DNA from: WHUA01 sp964585785
Lineage (GTDB): Bacteria > Pseudomonadota > Alphaproteobacteria > UBA8366
Length of the DNA stretch: 64,000 nucleotides
Assembly (NCBI GenBank): GCA_964585785.1
Contig: CAZPFL010000003.1
Coordinates: forward strand, 15,202 to 79,201
Direction of reading: 5' to 3'
Shown here: positions 33,925-44,060 of the stretch, one piece after another
How positions within the stretch are numbered: the stretch's first letter is position 1
How the letters are laid out: each line of letters starts with the position of its first letter
Translations under genes and position numbers: made by a program
Notes under the pieces: model-generated
Databases searched by the model: none
Told to the model about the DNA's origin: nothing
The model's input: only the letters and a program-made list of their open reading frames with translations

Positions 33925-34032
33925 GCACAGGACTTTCAGACCGCGGGACGAGAAGCCAGGTCCGCCGTTCGGATCGTTGCGGAGCGAAGGGAAAGCCATC
34001 CACTCAGGTAACGAGTTTTCACGGGAAGAATC

Positions 34033-34932
34033 ATGAAAAGCGACAATGCGATTACCGTGACGCCCGTAACGCCAGCGGCCGGGGCCTTGATTGGCGGCGT
34101 CGATCTCACCAGAGAGCTAGCGCAGGACGCGGTCAGCGCGATTCATCGGGCATTGATGCGCTATCACGTGGTCTTCTTCCGCGACCAGCACATCAGCGCC
34201 AAACAGCACGCCGATTTCGCCCGCCAATTCGGCCCGCTCCGCATGGCCCGCCGCGCGGCCTTCGACGTGCTGACGGATGTTCCTGAGATGCAGGTGCTCA
34301 TCAACGACGAGGCGCGCCCGCCGAATGTGAACCACTATCACTCGGACGGAATTTTTCGAGAAAATCCCGAGTTCGGCTCGATCCTCCGCGCGATGGAATG
34401 CCCGGAAGCCGGCGGCGACACGATTTTCGTCAGCCTCGTCGCGGCCTATGAGGGACTCTCGCCTGGGATGAAGGCGTATCTCGAGGGTCTCAGCGCCATG
34501 AACGATTTCATGAAACTGCACGGGAGCCCGACCAAGGCGCGCAGCTGGAAAGGCGACAATTTCGACCGCATGGACGCGATGCGCCGCGACAATCCGCCGG
34601 TCCCCCATCCGCTGGTGCGATCTCATCCGATAACCGGCCGAAAGCACCTCTATCTGTCGGAGAGCTTTACGACGCATATCATCGGTGTCGACGGCGACGA
34701 AAGCCAGCGCGTGCTGGACTTCCTGTTCCGGCATGTCGCCAAGCCTGAATACCAATGCCGTTTCGCCTGGCGGCCGGGTTCCATGGCGTTCTGGGACAAT
34801 CGCGCCGCCTTGCATTACGCGGTTGCGGATTATTGGCCGGAGAAGCGGCTGATGCACCGGGTGACGATTGTCGAGGACGCCTTGGGCGCGGTGGGGACGG
34901 CACCTTCCGGCCGGCGGCGCGCTTCGGCTTAG
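34033..34932 (+). CDS. TauD/TfdA family Fe(II)/2-oxoglutarate dioxygenase
   Basis: A 299-residue dioxygenase. Iron ligands are H103 and D105 in HYHSDGIF and H261 in NRAALHYAVADY; the 2-oxoglutarate arginine is in LMHRVTI near residue 276. It resembles the 2,4-D/taurine dioxygenase branch. It is convergent with the MFS gene that follows and distinct from the copy at 11611. Substrate unknown. Confidence 0.87.
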   Translation: MKSDNAITVTPVTPAAGALIGGVDLTRELAQDAVSAIHRALMRYHVVFFRDQHISAKQHADFARQFGPLRMARRAAFDVLTDVPEMQVLINDEARPPNVNHYHSDGIFRENPEFGSILRAMECPEAGGDTIFVSLVAAYEGLSPGMKAYLEGLSAMNDFMKLHGSPTKARSWKGDNFDRMDAMRRDNPPVPHPLVRSHPITGRKHLYLSESFTTHIIGVDGDESQRVLDFLFRHVAKPEYQCRFAWRPGSMAFWDNRAALHYAVADYWPEKRLMHRVTIVEDALGAVGTAPSGRRRASA

Positions 34933-34959
34933 GCGGCGGCGTCGTTTCACGCGCCCGGT

Positions 34960-36099
34960 CTATGCCGACGTCGGCGGCCGATGCGCCAGCAGGCTCAGCG
35001 CGACCAGGACAACCAGCGCAACATTGATCAAGCTGAGGCTCGCCATTTCGAGCAGAATGCCGGTAACCAGCGGACCGACCGCAGCACCGAAGTCGCGCCA
35101 GGTCTGCATCACCGCCAGCCGGTGCAAGGTGGCCTCCCCCTTCGCCCGCTGGGCGACAACGGCGGGGCCGAGCGCCGCGATCGCCGCGCGCGCGGCGATG
35201 ATGAGCATGGAGCCGGGATAGGCCGCGCCCGCTGCCAACACAACGAACCCACCGGCGAGCAGCACTGTCGCAAGAAACAGCACCTTGCCGGTACCGAAGC
35301 GATCGCCGAGAAAGCCGCCGACCGGGGCCAACAGCACTTCGCCAAACCGCCGCAGCGCAAGGATTAGCCCCGCGGCCAGCATCGCCGTCTCGGCCGAAGC
35401 CGATTTGGCCAGCATCAGCGCGACGGTCATCGCGAAGACGCCGTCGACCGCGAACCCGACAACGAAGAAAAACAGATCGAAGCGTTGCGGCTTCGGCAGC
35501 CACTGGGTCTTCTCCCGGTCGGCACGAACGCTGTCCTTCGGCAGCGCGAATGCCAGCGGCACCGCTAACAGGGAAACGAGCCCCAGGACCAGGAAGACGT
35601 CCCGCGGCCCCAGCACGCCGGCCAACCACGCGCCGACGCTCAAGGACAGCGCAGGCCCCATCTGGTTGATCGCGCGGCTGACCCCGACCCGGCTCCCGGC
35701 GCGTTCGCGGTCGGCGACGGCGTAAGACAGCGCCGCCAGGCTGAGGCCCGCAAAGGCCAATCCCCATACGATGCGGGCGCACAGCAGCACCGGGCCGCCG
35801 TCCCCCTTCCATAGGATGAGGGTCGAGCCAGCCGCCGCCATTGCCGATACGATGGCCAGCACGCGAGACCCGGCGCTTTGGCCAAAGGCCGCCACGGCGC
35901 CATAGAGGACAATGCGGGTAAGCCGGTTCGCGGCGAGCAGGACGCCGACCCAGGCAATGCCGACGCCAAAGGCCGCCGCGCTGACCGGCAGCACGACATA
36001 CAGCAATACGTCACCCAGGCTCGCCAGGGACAGGACCCCGGCCGATATGGACGTCGGCCCCCAACCTTGGTGCGCGGCCTCCCGTACGTCGTTAACCAT
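34960..36099 (-). CDS. MFS transporter
   Basis: A 379-residue protein with about twelve membrane segments and the MFS loop motif GGFLGDRFGTGKVLF between helices 8 and 9. The ATG at 36099 (MVNDVREAAHQG) follows GGAAGG and is preferred over a longer reading. Substrate unknown. The 36100-36429 gap upstream is partly AT-rich and shows no gene. Confidence 0.83.
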   Translation of the reverse strand: MVNDVREAAHQGWGPTSISAGVLSLASLGDVLLYVVLPVSAAAFGVGIAWVGVLLAANRLTRIVLYGAVAAFGQSAGSRVLAIVSAMAAAGSTLILWKGDGGPVLLCARIVWGLAFAGLSLAALSYAVADRERAGSRVGVSRAINQMGPALSLSVGAWLAGVLGPRDVFLVLGLVSLLAVPLAFALPKDSVRADREKTQWLPKPQRFDLFFFVVGFAVDGVFAMTVALMLAKSASAETAMLAAGLILALRRFGEVLLAPVGGFLGDRFGTGKVLFLATVLLAGGFVVLAAGAAYPGSMLIIAARAAIAALGPAVVAQRAKGEATLHRLAVMQTWRDFGAAVGPLVTGILLEMASLSLINVALVVLVALSLLAHRPPTSA

Positions 36100-36429
36100 G
36101 TGGCAGCCTTCCGCAAAGCCGTGCCGATGGCCTCCCGCGTCCTCGCGGCAGGCCGGCACGGTTTGAGCGCGTTTAAGATTGCAATTTTATTACAACGAGC
36201 AACTGGCCGGGCACAAATCCGTGCCCTCCGGCAACCTATTGATACTTGGCCCCGATTCAGGATGAAAACGGGCGCCTGCGACCTCCGCCATGCGCCTAGT
36301 CCTTTAAGACTAGTCCCCATGAACCGGGATCGCGGCAATTTTCGTGAGCCGCGTCACATGCGGAAAACCGCCGATCTGGTCCAATAGCCCCAACACAGCA
36401 ACAGGGAACGGCTCCGGTCGTCTGGAACA

Positions 36430-36627
36430 ATGCATTACGACCAGCACACTTGGCATATCGCGAAGCTGATACTCGAGCAGCACGGCCAAAACGCCATGCA
36501 CGGCGCACGGGCGGTGTCTGCTAATCTTCACAACGATCGCCGCAGCGACCGCCGCGCCGACTGCCTCGACGTCGTGCGCGCGATGGATTTCCTGCTCTCC
36601 GACGAAGGCAGCGGCACGATCCATTAA
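36430..36627 (+). CDS. small hypothetical protein, 65 aa
   Basis: A 65-residue protein with the pattern of a common small alphaproteobacterial family: WHIAKLILEQHGQNAMHGA, later CLDVVRAMDFLLSDE. No function is known for these helical proteins. The ribosome site is weak, so expression is uncertain. Confidence 0.45.
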   Translation: MHYDQHTWHIAKLILEQHGQNAMHGARAVSANLHNDRRSDRRADCLDVVRAMDFLLSDEGSGTIH

Positions 36628-36639
36628 CCGATTGGCGCG

Positions 36640-36890
36640 GCGCCGCGGCGCCTGCCCAATCGCCTGACAGGCCGCCGCGACGTCCTCGGCCATCTCACGC
36701 GCACCAGAAGCGCGGGACCGGCGCGCGCTGCGGCAATCCGACGCGCCCGCGCAGGTCTATCGCCGCCACCGGCAAGCGCCGGGCCTCGAAAACCGCCATA
36801 TCCGCCCCATTACACCGGGAACCGTGACAGGCCCCGTGGATATGAAGCAGCCCCGGCAAGCCCGGCCCGGGCCGGCTGACGGGCTGTCCC
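36640..36890 (-). pseudogene. alpha/beta-hydrolase fragment, frameshifted
   Basis: On the minus strand the frame reads GLPGLLHIHGACHGSR...EARRLPVAAIDLRGR, the HG oxyanion motif and first strands of an alpha/beta hydrolase, until a TGA at 36695-36697. In a second frame it continues MAEDVAAACQAIGQAP, the usual next helix. The nucleophile (GHSMGG) region is missing. This is an inactive relic filling the 36628-37139 gap; the remainder up to 37139 shows nothing. Confidence 0.5.
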
Positions 36891-37139
36891 GCCGCTTTGC
36901 GATTGCACGGCGTGTGTTTAAATGACGCATTCGCGAGATGGCCCCGACGATGGTACTGATCGGCAAGCCGGTTTCACGAACGGCACGAGCACGGTATAAA
37001 ATCCGGCCGAACGATATAAGAACAGGCGCATCGCGCTTTTGGGAGCAACGCTGAGAGGCATACTTGATCCTTGGAAATTCAACGCTTTTGTCTTCGGGAC
37101 ACTTGGCCTGACCGCCCGTTTCGGCGGACCTGATACGTC

Positions 37140-38108
37140 ATGGCCAGCATGATCGAAACCCGAAATCTGACAAAGAGATTCGGCCTCATTACCGCCGTCG
37201 ACGACGTCACCTTGTCGGTCGAGGCCGGCGAGGTCCTTGGTTTTCTCGGCCCGAACGGCGCCGGCAAGTCGACGGCCATGAAGATGGTCACCGGCTTTCT
37301 GGAGCCCACGTCGGGAAGCGCCAGCGTCTGCGGGCACGAGGTTCTCGATGACCCGGTCGCCGTCAAGCGCGCGTTGGGATACCTGCCCGAAGGCGCGCCG
37401 ACCTACGGCGACATGACGCCCCTCTCCTATCTAGGATTCGTCGCGCAGATCCGCGGCTTCGACGGCGCGGAGAAGCGCAAGAGGATCGATGCCGTCGTCG
37501 AAAAGGTCGCGCTGGAAGAAGTGCTGCGCCAGCCGATCGAAACCCTGTCCAAGGGCTTTAAGCGACGCGTCGGCCTCGCGCAGGCGATGCTGCACGACCC
37601 GCCGGTTCTCATCATGGACGAGCCCACCGACGGGCTCGATCCCAATCAGAAGCGCCACGTCCGCGCGTTGATCCGTGAGATGGCAAAGAACAAGGCGATC
37701 GTCATCTCGACCCATATCCTGGAGGAAGTCGACGCCGTCTGTACGCGCGCGGTGATCATCGCCCGCGGCAAGATACGCGCGGACGGCCGTCCCGATGTGT
37801 TGCGCGCGCAGGCGGCCAATCACAATTCGGTCCTGATCACGGCGTCGCAGAAGGACGCGGAGACGATCCGGCGAAAGATCGCCAATTTGCCCGACGTCAA
37901 GGCGGCGGAGATCATTGGCACGGTGGACGGTATCTCCAAGCTCCGCATTTCACCGAAGCGCGCCAAGTCCATCGCGACCGATGTCGCCGACCTCGTGCGC
38001 TCGGCTGCGTTGCCCGTCCAGGAGATTTTCGTCGAACAGGGATCGCTCGACGACGTCTTCTGGGACATGACGATGGGGCATTCCGGCGGCGGTGCCAGCC
38101 ATGCGTAA
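37140..38108 (+). CDS. Gld-type ABC transporter ATP-binding protein
   Basis: A 322-residue ATPase: Walker A GPNGAGKS (37-44), signature LSKGFKRR (136-143), Walker B LIMDEPTDGLDP (157-168), and a C-terminal domain of ABC-2 exporters. It is the first gene of a four-gene operon with an ABC-2 permease, a GldG-like protein and a DUF4340 protein. In Bacteroidetes the GldAFG genes are linked to gliding motility; in proteobacteria this arrangement is common in non-gliding species and its cargo is unknown. Confidence 0.88.
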   Translation: MASMIETRNLTKRFGLITAVDDVTLSVEAGEVLGFLGPNGAGKSTAMKMVTGFLEPTSGSASVCGHEVLDDPVAVKRALGYLPEGAPTYGDMTPLSYLGFVAQIRGFDGAEKRKRIDAVVEKVALEEVLRQPIETLSKGFKRRVGLAQAMLHDPPVLIMDEPTDGLDPNQKRHVRALIREMAKNKAIVISTHILEEVDAVCTRAVIIARGKIRADGRPDVLRAQAANHNSVLITASQKDAETIRRKIANLPDVKAAEIIGTVDGISKLRISPKRAKSIATDVADLVRSAALPVQEIFVEQGSLDDVFWDMTMGHSGGGASHA

Positions 38109-38835
38109 CATCTTCATCATCGCAAAGCGTGAGCTCGGAACCTATTTCGGCACGCCGCTCGCCTACGTCTTCATCGTGATCTTTCTCGCCTTGACCGGCG
38201 CGCTCACCTTCTATCTCGGCGGCTTCCTTTACAATGGAGAAGCGGATCTTCACGTTTTCTTCGTCTACCACCCATGGGTCTACCTGCTGCTCGTGCCGGC
38301 CGTGGCGATGCGCCTATGGGCCGAAGAGCGGAAGACCGGCACGATTGAAAATCTCATGACGCTGCCGGTCTCCACCTACGAGGCGGTGCTCGGCAAGTAT
38401 CTCGCCGCCTGGGTCTTCTGCGGCATTGCGCTCGCCCTGACCTTTCCGATCTGGATCACCGTCAACATTCTCGGCGATCCGGACAACGGCGTGATCATCG
38501 CCAGCTATCTCGGCAGCTTTCTCATGGCCGGCGCCTTTCTCGCGATCGGATCCTGCATGTCCGCGCTGACCAAGAACCAGGTCATCGCCTTCGTCATCGC
38601 GGCGACCGCCTGTTTCCTGTTCACCATGAGCGGGCTCGATCTCGTCCTGAATTTCTTCCGCGGCTGGGCGCCGGACTGGTTCGTGGACGCGGTCGCGTCG
38701 CTCAGCTTCCTCACGCATTTCAACGCCGTCACGCAGGGGCTGATCGAAGCGCGTGACCTGGTCTTCTTCATTTCGCTCATCGCGTTTTGGCTGTTCGCCA
38801 ACGTGGTCGTCGTCGACTTGAAACGGGCGAGCTGA
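38101..38835 (+). CDS. ABC-2 type permease (GldF-like)
   Basis: A 244-residue inner-membrane protein with six helices (for example YVFIVIFLALTGALTFYLGG). It contains the ABC-2 motif WAEERKTGTIENLMTLPVS. The ATG at 38101 overlaps the last codons of the ATPase gene, a sign of coupled translation. It forms the membrane channel with the preceding ATPase. Confidence 0.88.
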   Translation: MRNIFIIAKRELGTYFGTPLAYVFIVIFLALTGALTFYLGGFLYNGEADLHVFFVYHPWVYLLLVPAVAMRLWAEERKTGTIENLMTLPVSTYEAVLGKYLAAWVFCGIALALTFPIWITVNILGDPDNGVIIASYLGSFLMAGAFLAIGSCMSALTKNQVIAFVIAATACFLFTMSGLDLVLNFFRGWAPDWFVDAVASLSFLTHFNAVTQGLIEARDLVFFISLIAFWLFANVVVVDLKRAS

Positions 38836-38837
38836 GG

Positions 38838-40778
38838 ATGCGGATGCTGGGTCGCCTGAAAACCATGACAAAGAGCGAGCGCTCGATCGTCGGCCTGGGA
38901 CTGGCGCTCGTCCTGCTCTTCGCGGTCAATATCTTCTCTAACGTTGTGCTCAAGCCGTACCAGCTCGATCTGACACAGGGCAAGCTGTTCACCGTCTCGA
39001 AGGGCACGAAGACAATCATCAAGGGCATCGACGAGCCCATCGTGTTGCGGCTGTTTTTCACCAAGGTGATGGGCGAAGGGAACCCGCAGCACACCCAACT
39101 CTTCCTTCACGTGAAAGAGCTGCTGGAACGGTATGCGAGCCTCTCGAAAGGCCGCATTCGTCTCGAGCTGTTCGACGCCGCGCCTTTCTCGCCGGCCGAG
39201 GACAAGGCGGAAGCGTTCGGCCTCACCGGCATCGCCTATAACGAAGCGGGCGATCTGGGTTACTTCGGCCTAGTCGGCACCAACAGCACCGATGACGTCG
39301 AGCTGGTTAAGGCCTTCACGCCCGACCGCGAGCCGTTCCTCGAATACGACATCTCCAAGCTCATCTATCGCCTCACGAACCCGAAGAAAAAGGTCATTGG
39401 CCTGATCAGCTCGATGCCGATCGGCGGCGCGGGCGCCGTCCCCAATCAGGAAGGTCCCCGCTGGCCCATCATCGATCGCGTCCGCGAATCCTTCGAGATC
39501 CAGGCGCTGCCGTCCTACATCGACAAGATTCCGGACAACATCGACGTCCTCTGGATCGTCCATCCGCGCAAGTTCGATAAATTCGCGCTCTATGCGATCG
39601 ACCAGTTCGTGCTGCGAGGCGGGCATGTGCTGGTCTTCGTCGACCCGCTGTTCGAATCGAGCGCAAAGATCAGCCCGACGATCTCGCCCGAACAATCCGA
39701 CTTCAATCGTTTGCTCAACGCCTGGGGTGTCTCGCTGGTGCGCGGCAAGGTTGCCGGCGACCTCGATGCCGCCCGCCGCGTGCGCGTGCAAACCCCCGAG
39801 GGTCGCACCGCCATCGCCGACTACGTAGGCTGGCTCACGCTCACCCCGCGCAACTTCGATCTGAGCGATGTCGTCACCAGCGACATCAAGACGCTGAACA
39901 TGGGAACCGCCGGCATATTGGATCCCGTGCCGCGGCCCGGCGTGAAAGTCACGCCGCTCATCACCACCGGCAAGAGGTCGATGGAAATCGACGAGCGGAA
40001 ATTCGAGGGGCAGCCCGACGTCGTCGGCCTCTTCCGTAACTTCCAGCCGGATAACCGCAAGCTCATCCTTGCCGCGCGGTCGACCGGCATCGCCAAGACG
40101 GCGTTCCCGGAAGGCCCGCCCACGATCAAGGTGACGCCGCCCTCCAGCGGCGGCGCGGCAAAGCCGAAGACATTGGCGTCGGACCAGGCACCGCAGCTGA
40201 TGCAAGCCAAAAAGCCAATCGACGTCATTACCGTCGCCGATGTGGACATGTTGTATGACGAGTTCTGGGCCGACGTTAAAGACAAAGACGGCCAGCAGAC
40301 ATTCGTTCCTACCGCCAACAATGCCGACTTCGTCGTCAACGCCCTGGACAATCTCACGGGAAGCAACGCGTTGGCGGAGCTGCGCGGCCGCACGGCCACC
40401 AGCCATCCGTTCTATATGATCCAAAGGATCCGCCAGGACGCCGAGCAGAAGTTCCGCCAGAAGGAAAAAGAGCTCCAGGAACGTCTCGCCCAGTCGCGCA
40501 GCCAGATGGAAGCGATGCTGGACCGCGACACGCGCGGCAGCGGCGCGACGCTCAGCCGCGCCCAGCGGGAACAGCTGAACACGTTCCGCAAGAAGATGCT
40601 GACCGTGCGCAAAGAGCTGCGCGATGTTCAGCGCTCCTTGCGCATCGATCTGGAACGGCTGGATGTGTGGCTGAAATTCTTCAATATTGCGGCAATCCCC
40701 CTGCTGCTTGTCCTTGGGGTCTTGGTGGTGAGCCTGTATCGCCGCCTGCGGGGCGGCCCGGTCAAGCGCAGCGAATAG
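38838..40778 (+). CDS. GldG family ABC-associated protein
   Basis: A 646-residue protein: an N-terminal membrane helix (SIVGLGLALVLLFAVNIFSN), a large periplasmic IFT52/GldG-like region (DEPIVLRLFF, GGHVLVFVDPLFE), a coiled-coil stretch (RQKEKELQERLAQSRSQMEA), and a C-terminal helix with basic tail. GldG-like proteins accompany GldA/GldF as an auxiliary periplasmic subunit. The ATG at 38838 lies 2 bp after the permease stop. Confidence 0.87.
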   Translation: MRMLGRLKTMTKSERSIVGLGLALVLLFAVNIFSNVVLKPYQLDLTQGKLFTVSKGTKTIIKGIDEPIVLRLFFTKVMGEGNPQHTQLFLHVKELLERYASLSKGRIRLELFDAAPFSPAEDKAEAFGLTGIAYNEAGDLGYFGLVGTNSTDDVELVKAFTPDREPFLEYDISKLIYRLTNPKKKVIGLISSMPIGGAGAVPNQEGPRWPIIDRVRESFEIQALPSYIDKIPDNIDVLWIVHPRKFDKFALYAIDQFVLRGGHVLVFVDPLFESSAKISPTISPEQSDFNRLLNAWGVSLVRGKVAGDLDAARRVRVQTPEGRTAIADYVGWLTLTPRNFDLSDVVTSDIKTLNMGTAGILDPVPRPGVKVTPLITTGKRSMEIDERKFEGQPDVVGLFRNFQPDNRKLILAARSTGIAKTAFPEGPPTIKVTPPSSGGAAKPKTLASDQAPQLMQAKKPIDVITVADVDMLYDEFWADVKDKDGQQTFVPTANNADFVVNALDNLTGSNALAELRGRTATSHPFYMIQRIRQDAEQKFRQKEKELQERLAQSRSQMEAMLDRDTRGSGATLSRAQREQLNTFRKKMLTVRKELRDVQRSLRIDLERLDVWLKFFNIAAIPLLLVLGVLVVSLYRRLRGGPVKRSE

Positions 40779-40826
40779 GAACGGCGGGCGGCTTCCGAAC
40801 GGCGATGGCGATCGAGGGAAAGGCAA

Positions 40827-41876
40827 ATGAGTAGGAAAGCGCTCAGCTATCTCGCAATCTGCACGGTCATCGCCGTCGTTGCAGCCATCTGGGCGGTGCA
40901 TCAGGAATGGTCGCGCTGGGATTCAAACCAGTACGGCACCAAGCTCTTTCCCGAGCTCGCCAGCAAGCTCGACGATGTCGCGCGGGTCCGGTTGCGTCAC
41001 GGCAACACGACAATCACGCTCGACCGAACCGCGAAGGGTTGGGCGGTTCATGAGGCTGACGACTACCCGGCGCATGCCAACGCCATCCAGGAACTGCTAT
41101 ATGCCCTTTCGGAGTCGCGGCGGCTCGAGCCCAAGACCCAGGAGGCCAAGAAATACGCCAAGCTCGAGCTCGACGATCCCACGCAACCAAAGTCGAAAGC
41201 GAAACGGATCGACGTATTCGACAAGAACGGTAACACCCTAGCCAGCCTGATCCTGGGGAAGGACAACATCCTTCTCCAGACGATCAGCGACGGCGGCGCC
41301 TATGTCCGGCTCCCCGGGCAAAAGCAGACTTGGCTCGCCAGCGGCAACCTCGTCGCGGGTGACGACTTCAAGGACTGGCTCGATAACCCGATCATGAATG
41401 TGCCGCGGCAACGGATCGCCCGCGCCGTGCTGATCCACCCGAACGGCGACCGCATGGTCGTGGTCAAGTCTCCGAAAGATCCCGGAAAATTCATCCTCGA
41501 GGGCATGGCCAGTGATGAAAAGCTGATCAGCCAGTATTATCCCAGCGATATCGTGCGGGTCTTCGAAAAGTTCGAGATCGATCAGGCGCAGCGGGCCGAC
41601 AAGGTCAAGTTCCCGCCGAAAGCAACGATCAAGGGCGCGTATCACACGATCGAGGGGATGACGATCAACTTCGAGCTGACGATGATCGACGGCAAGGGCT
41701 GGATGCGCTTCGACTCCATCACGACGGACGGCACGCCGTCCGCCGGCCTTGAGGCGGACCGCAAGGCGATCGAGGCGAATACGAAAGGATGGGCCTTCCT
41801 CCTGCCCGAATACGAGTCGATCCATCTGAAGAAAACCCGTGCGGAAACGGTGGAGAAGGTAAAACCGCAGTCCTGA
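40827..41876 (+). CDS. DUF4340 domain protein
   Basis: A 349-residue protein with an N-terminal membrane helix (LSYLAICTVIAVVAAIWAV) and a periplasmic DUF4340 repeat domain (FPELASKLDDVARVRLRHG, GWAVHEADDYPAHANAIQEL). DUF4340 proteins almost always follow GldG-like genes and are probably a component of the same exporter. AGGCAA precedes the ATG. It is the last gene of the operon. Confidence 0.85.
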   Translation: MSRKALSYLAICTVIAVVAAIWAVHQEWSRWDSNQYGTKLFPELASKLDDVARVRLRHGNTTITLDRTAKGWAVHEADDYPAHANAIQELLYALSESRRLEPKTQEAKKYAKLELDDPTQPKSKAKRIDVFDKNGNTLASLILGKDNILLQTISDGGAYVRLPGQKQTWLASGNLVAGDDFKDWLDNPIMNVPRQRIARAVLIHPNGDRMVVVKSPKDPGKFILEGMASDEKLISQYYPSDIVRVFEKFEIDQAQRADKVKFPPKATIKGAYHTIEGMTINFELTMIDGKGWMRFDSITTDGTPSAGLEADRKAIEANTKGWAFLLPEYESIHLKKTRAETVEKVKPQS

Positions 41877-41996
41877 GGCAAAGACGCCGCGGCTACCTCT
41901 TGATACGGCCTCGCGCGGCTGAGAAGATCACCTTGCTACCCTTTCCGTCCCCCCAGCGAGAGCTTGATCCGTTTATCCGCCAGGAATCCCGTCCCC

Positions 41997-44051
41997 ATGG
42001 TTCGAATTGGCCTCGATGTCGGCGGCACGTTTACGGATTTCACCGTGTTCGACAGCGCGCGCGGCGAGGTCCGCCACCATAAGGTCGCCTCGACGCCCGC
42101 CAATCCGGCCGACGCGATCCGGCTCGGCCTGGCGCAGATCCTCGAGAAATTCGGCATCGATCCCGGTGATGTCCATTTTCTCGGCCATGGCACGACGGTC
42201 GCGACCAATATGGTGCTCGAGCGCAAAGGCGCGAAAACCGGCCTGATCACGACCCGCGGCTTTCGCGACGTGCTGGAGATCGGCCGCCAGACTCGGCCGA
42301 ACCTATACGACTATACGGAGCGAAATCCGCTTCCGCTGGCCGTCCGGCAGGACCGGCATGAAATAGGCGAACGCACCCTTGCGAACGGCACGATCGAGCA
42401 TCCCTTGGACGAGGCCGAACTTCGGGCTGCTATTCGTGCCCTGAAGGACGCAGGCGCCGAGAGCATCGCTATCTGCTTCCTGCACAGCTACCAAAATCCT
42501 GATCACGAGCGCACGGCCCGGCGCATCGTGACGCAAGAACTACCCGCCAGCTACGTCAGTACCTCCAGCGAGGTCGTCCCGGAATTCCGCGAATACGAAC
42601 GGATGTCGACGACGGTGATCAACGCCTATGTCGGGCCGCGCATGGCGCATTATTGCGCGCGTCTGGCGGGTGACGTGAAGGGGCTGGGCATCGAGACCGC
42701 CCCCTGGACCTTCCATTCGGGCGGCGGGCTCGTATCGCTCGATACGGTGCAGCAGCTTCCCGTCCGAACCTGCCTTTCCGGTCCCGCCGCCGGCGCGGTC
42801 GGCGCCGCCCGCATCGCCGAACAGGCCGGCATTCGCGACATCGTGACCTTCGATGTCGGCGGGACCAGTACCGATATCTCGCTGATTACGGACGCCGCGC
42901 CGCGCCTGACGGCCGGACGCCAGGTCGGCGGCTTTCCGATCAAGACGCCGATGCTCGACATCCACGTGATCGGCGCCGGCGGCGGCAGCATCGCCTGGAT
43001 CGACGAGGCCGGCGCCCTCAAGGTCGGCCCGCAAAGCGCCGGCGCCCATCCCGGGCCCGTCTGCTACGGCGCGGGCGGCGACGAGCCGACCGTCACCGAC
43101 GCTAATCTTTGCCTCGGGCGCCTGCCGCAAGGGGCGCTCCTGGGCGGCGCCATGACGCTCGACGCGGATGCGGCGCGGCATGCGATCCAGGACCGCATCG
43201 CGCGGCCGCTCGGTCTTTCGCTTGAAGCGGCGGCCTATGGCATTCTCCGGGTGGCGGTAGCGAATATGAGCCGCGCCATCCGCTCCGTCAGCACGATGCA
43301 CGGGCACGACCTCGCCAATTTCGCGCTGATGGCCTTCGGCGGCGCCGGCCCTTTGCACGCAGGGGACGTCGCCCGCGAGTGCGATTTCAAGCGCATTCTC
43401 CTGCCGCTGGAGCCCGGCACCCTCTGTGCCCGCGGAATCCTGGTCTCGGATATCTGTCTCGATTTCGTCCGCACCGTCATGGCGGCGGCAGATGAGGCGG
43501 GATGGACGATCGTATGCGATCACTTCGGCCAGATGCGGTCCGAAGGCGAGGCCTGGCTCATCCGCGAGGGCGTCGAGGCCGACCGGCGCCAATATCGCTT
43601 TGCCGTGGACGCGCGTTACGAGGGCCAGAATCACGAAGTCCGCGTCGCCATCGACCAGCCGTCGCCGCACGGCTTCGCCGACTTCGAGAAAGCGTTCGAG
43701 GAGACCCACGCCCGCGAATACGGACACAGCATCGAAGGGCATCGCATCGAGATCGTGAACTGCCGGCTACAGGCGGTCGGCATCGTTCCAAGCGCAGCCA
43801 TGACGCAACCTGGCGCCGCCGCGAGCGTCGGCGACGCGATCCACGATCGCCGGCCCGTCTATTACGGACCGGACCACGGATGGCTCGAGGTGCCGATCTA
43901 CCGCCGCGACCGCCTCGCCAGTGGCGCCGCGATAGCCGGCCCCGCGATCATTCAAGAGATGAGCTCGACCACCGTCCTGCTGCCGGGGCACACCGCATCG
44001 GTAGACGCCGTCGGCAACATCATCGTCGCAACAGAGCCAGCAGCGGGATAA
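41997..44051 (+). CDS. hyuA: hydantoinase/oxoprolinase family subunit A
   Basis: A 684-residue ATP-dependent amidohydrolase subunit of the HyuA/oxoprolinase/acetone-carboxylase family. It has the actin-like phosphate motif GLDVGGTFTDF at the N-terminus, HGTTVATNMVLERKGAKTG, DVGGTSTDISL and the NMSRAIRSVSTMHGHD segment. It pairs with the downstream HyuB, 9 bp away. Substrates in the family include 5-oxoproline, hydantoins and carbamoylsarcosine. The ATG at 41997 is chosen by homology of the N-terminus. Confidence 0.9.
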   Translation: MVRIGLDVGGTFTDFTVFDSARGEVRHHKVASTPANPADAIRLGLAQILEKFGIDPGDVHFLGHGTTVATNMVLERKGAKTGLITTRGFRDVLEIGRQTRPNLYDYTERNPLPLAVRQDRHEIGERTLANGTIEHPLDEAELRAAIRALKDAGAESIAICFLHSYQNPDHERTARRIVTQELPASYVSTSSEVVPEFREYERMSTTVINAYVGPRMAHYCARLAGDVKGLGIETAPWTFHSGGGLVSLDTVQQLPVRTCLSGPAAGAVGAARIAEQAGIRDIVTFDVGGTSTDISLITDAAPRLTAGRQVGGFPIKTPMLDIHVIGAGGGSIAWIDEAGALKVGPQSAGAHPGPVCYGAGGDEPTVTDANLCLGRLPQGALLGGAMTLDADAARHAIQDRIARPLGLSLEAAAYGILRVAVANMSRAIRSVSTMHGHDLANFALMAFGGAGPLHAGDVARECDFKRILLPLEPGTLCARGILVSDICLDFVRTVMAAADEAGWTIVCDHFGQMRSEGEAWLIREGVEADRRQYRFAVDARYEGQNHEVRVAIDQPSPHGFADFEKAFEETHAREYGHSIEGHRIEIVNCRLQAVGIVPSAAMTQPGAAASVGDAIHDRRPVYYGPDHGWLEVPIYRRDRLASGAAIAGPAIIQEMSSTTVLLPGHTASVDAVGNIIVATEPAAG

Positions 44052-44060
44052 GGACACGCC

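Noticed and set aside
39270..40901. Long minus-strand open frame opposite the GldG-like gene
   Set aside because: Antisense to a clear family member; high-GC codon use leaves the opposite frame open, and its sequence is rich in Arg/His/Asp without any domain.
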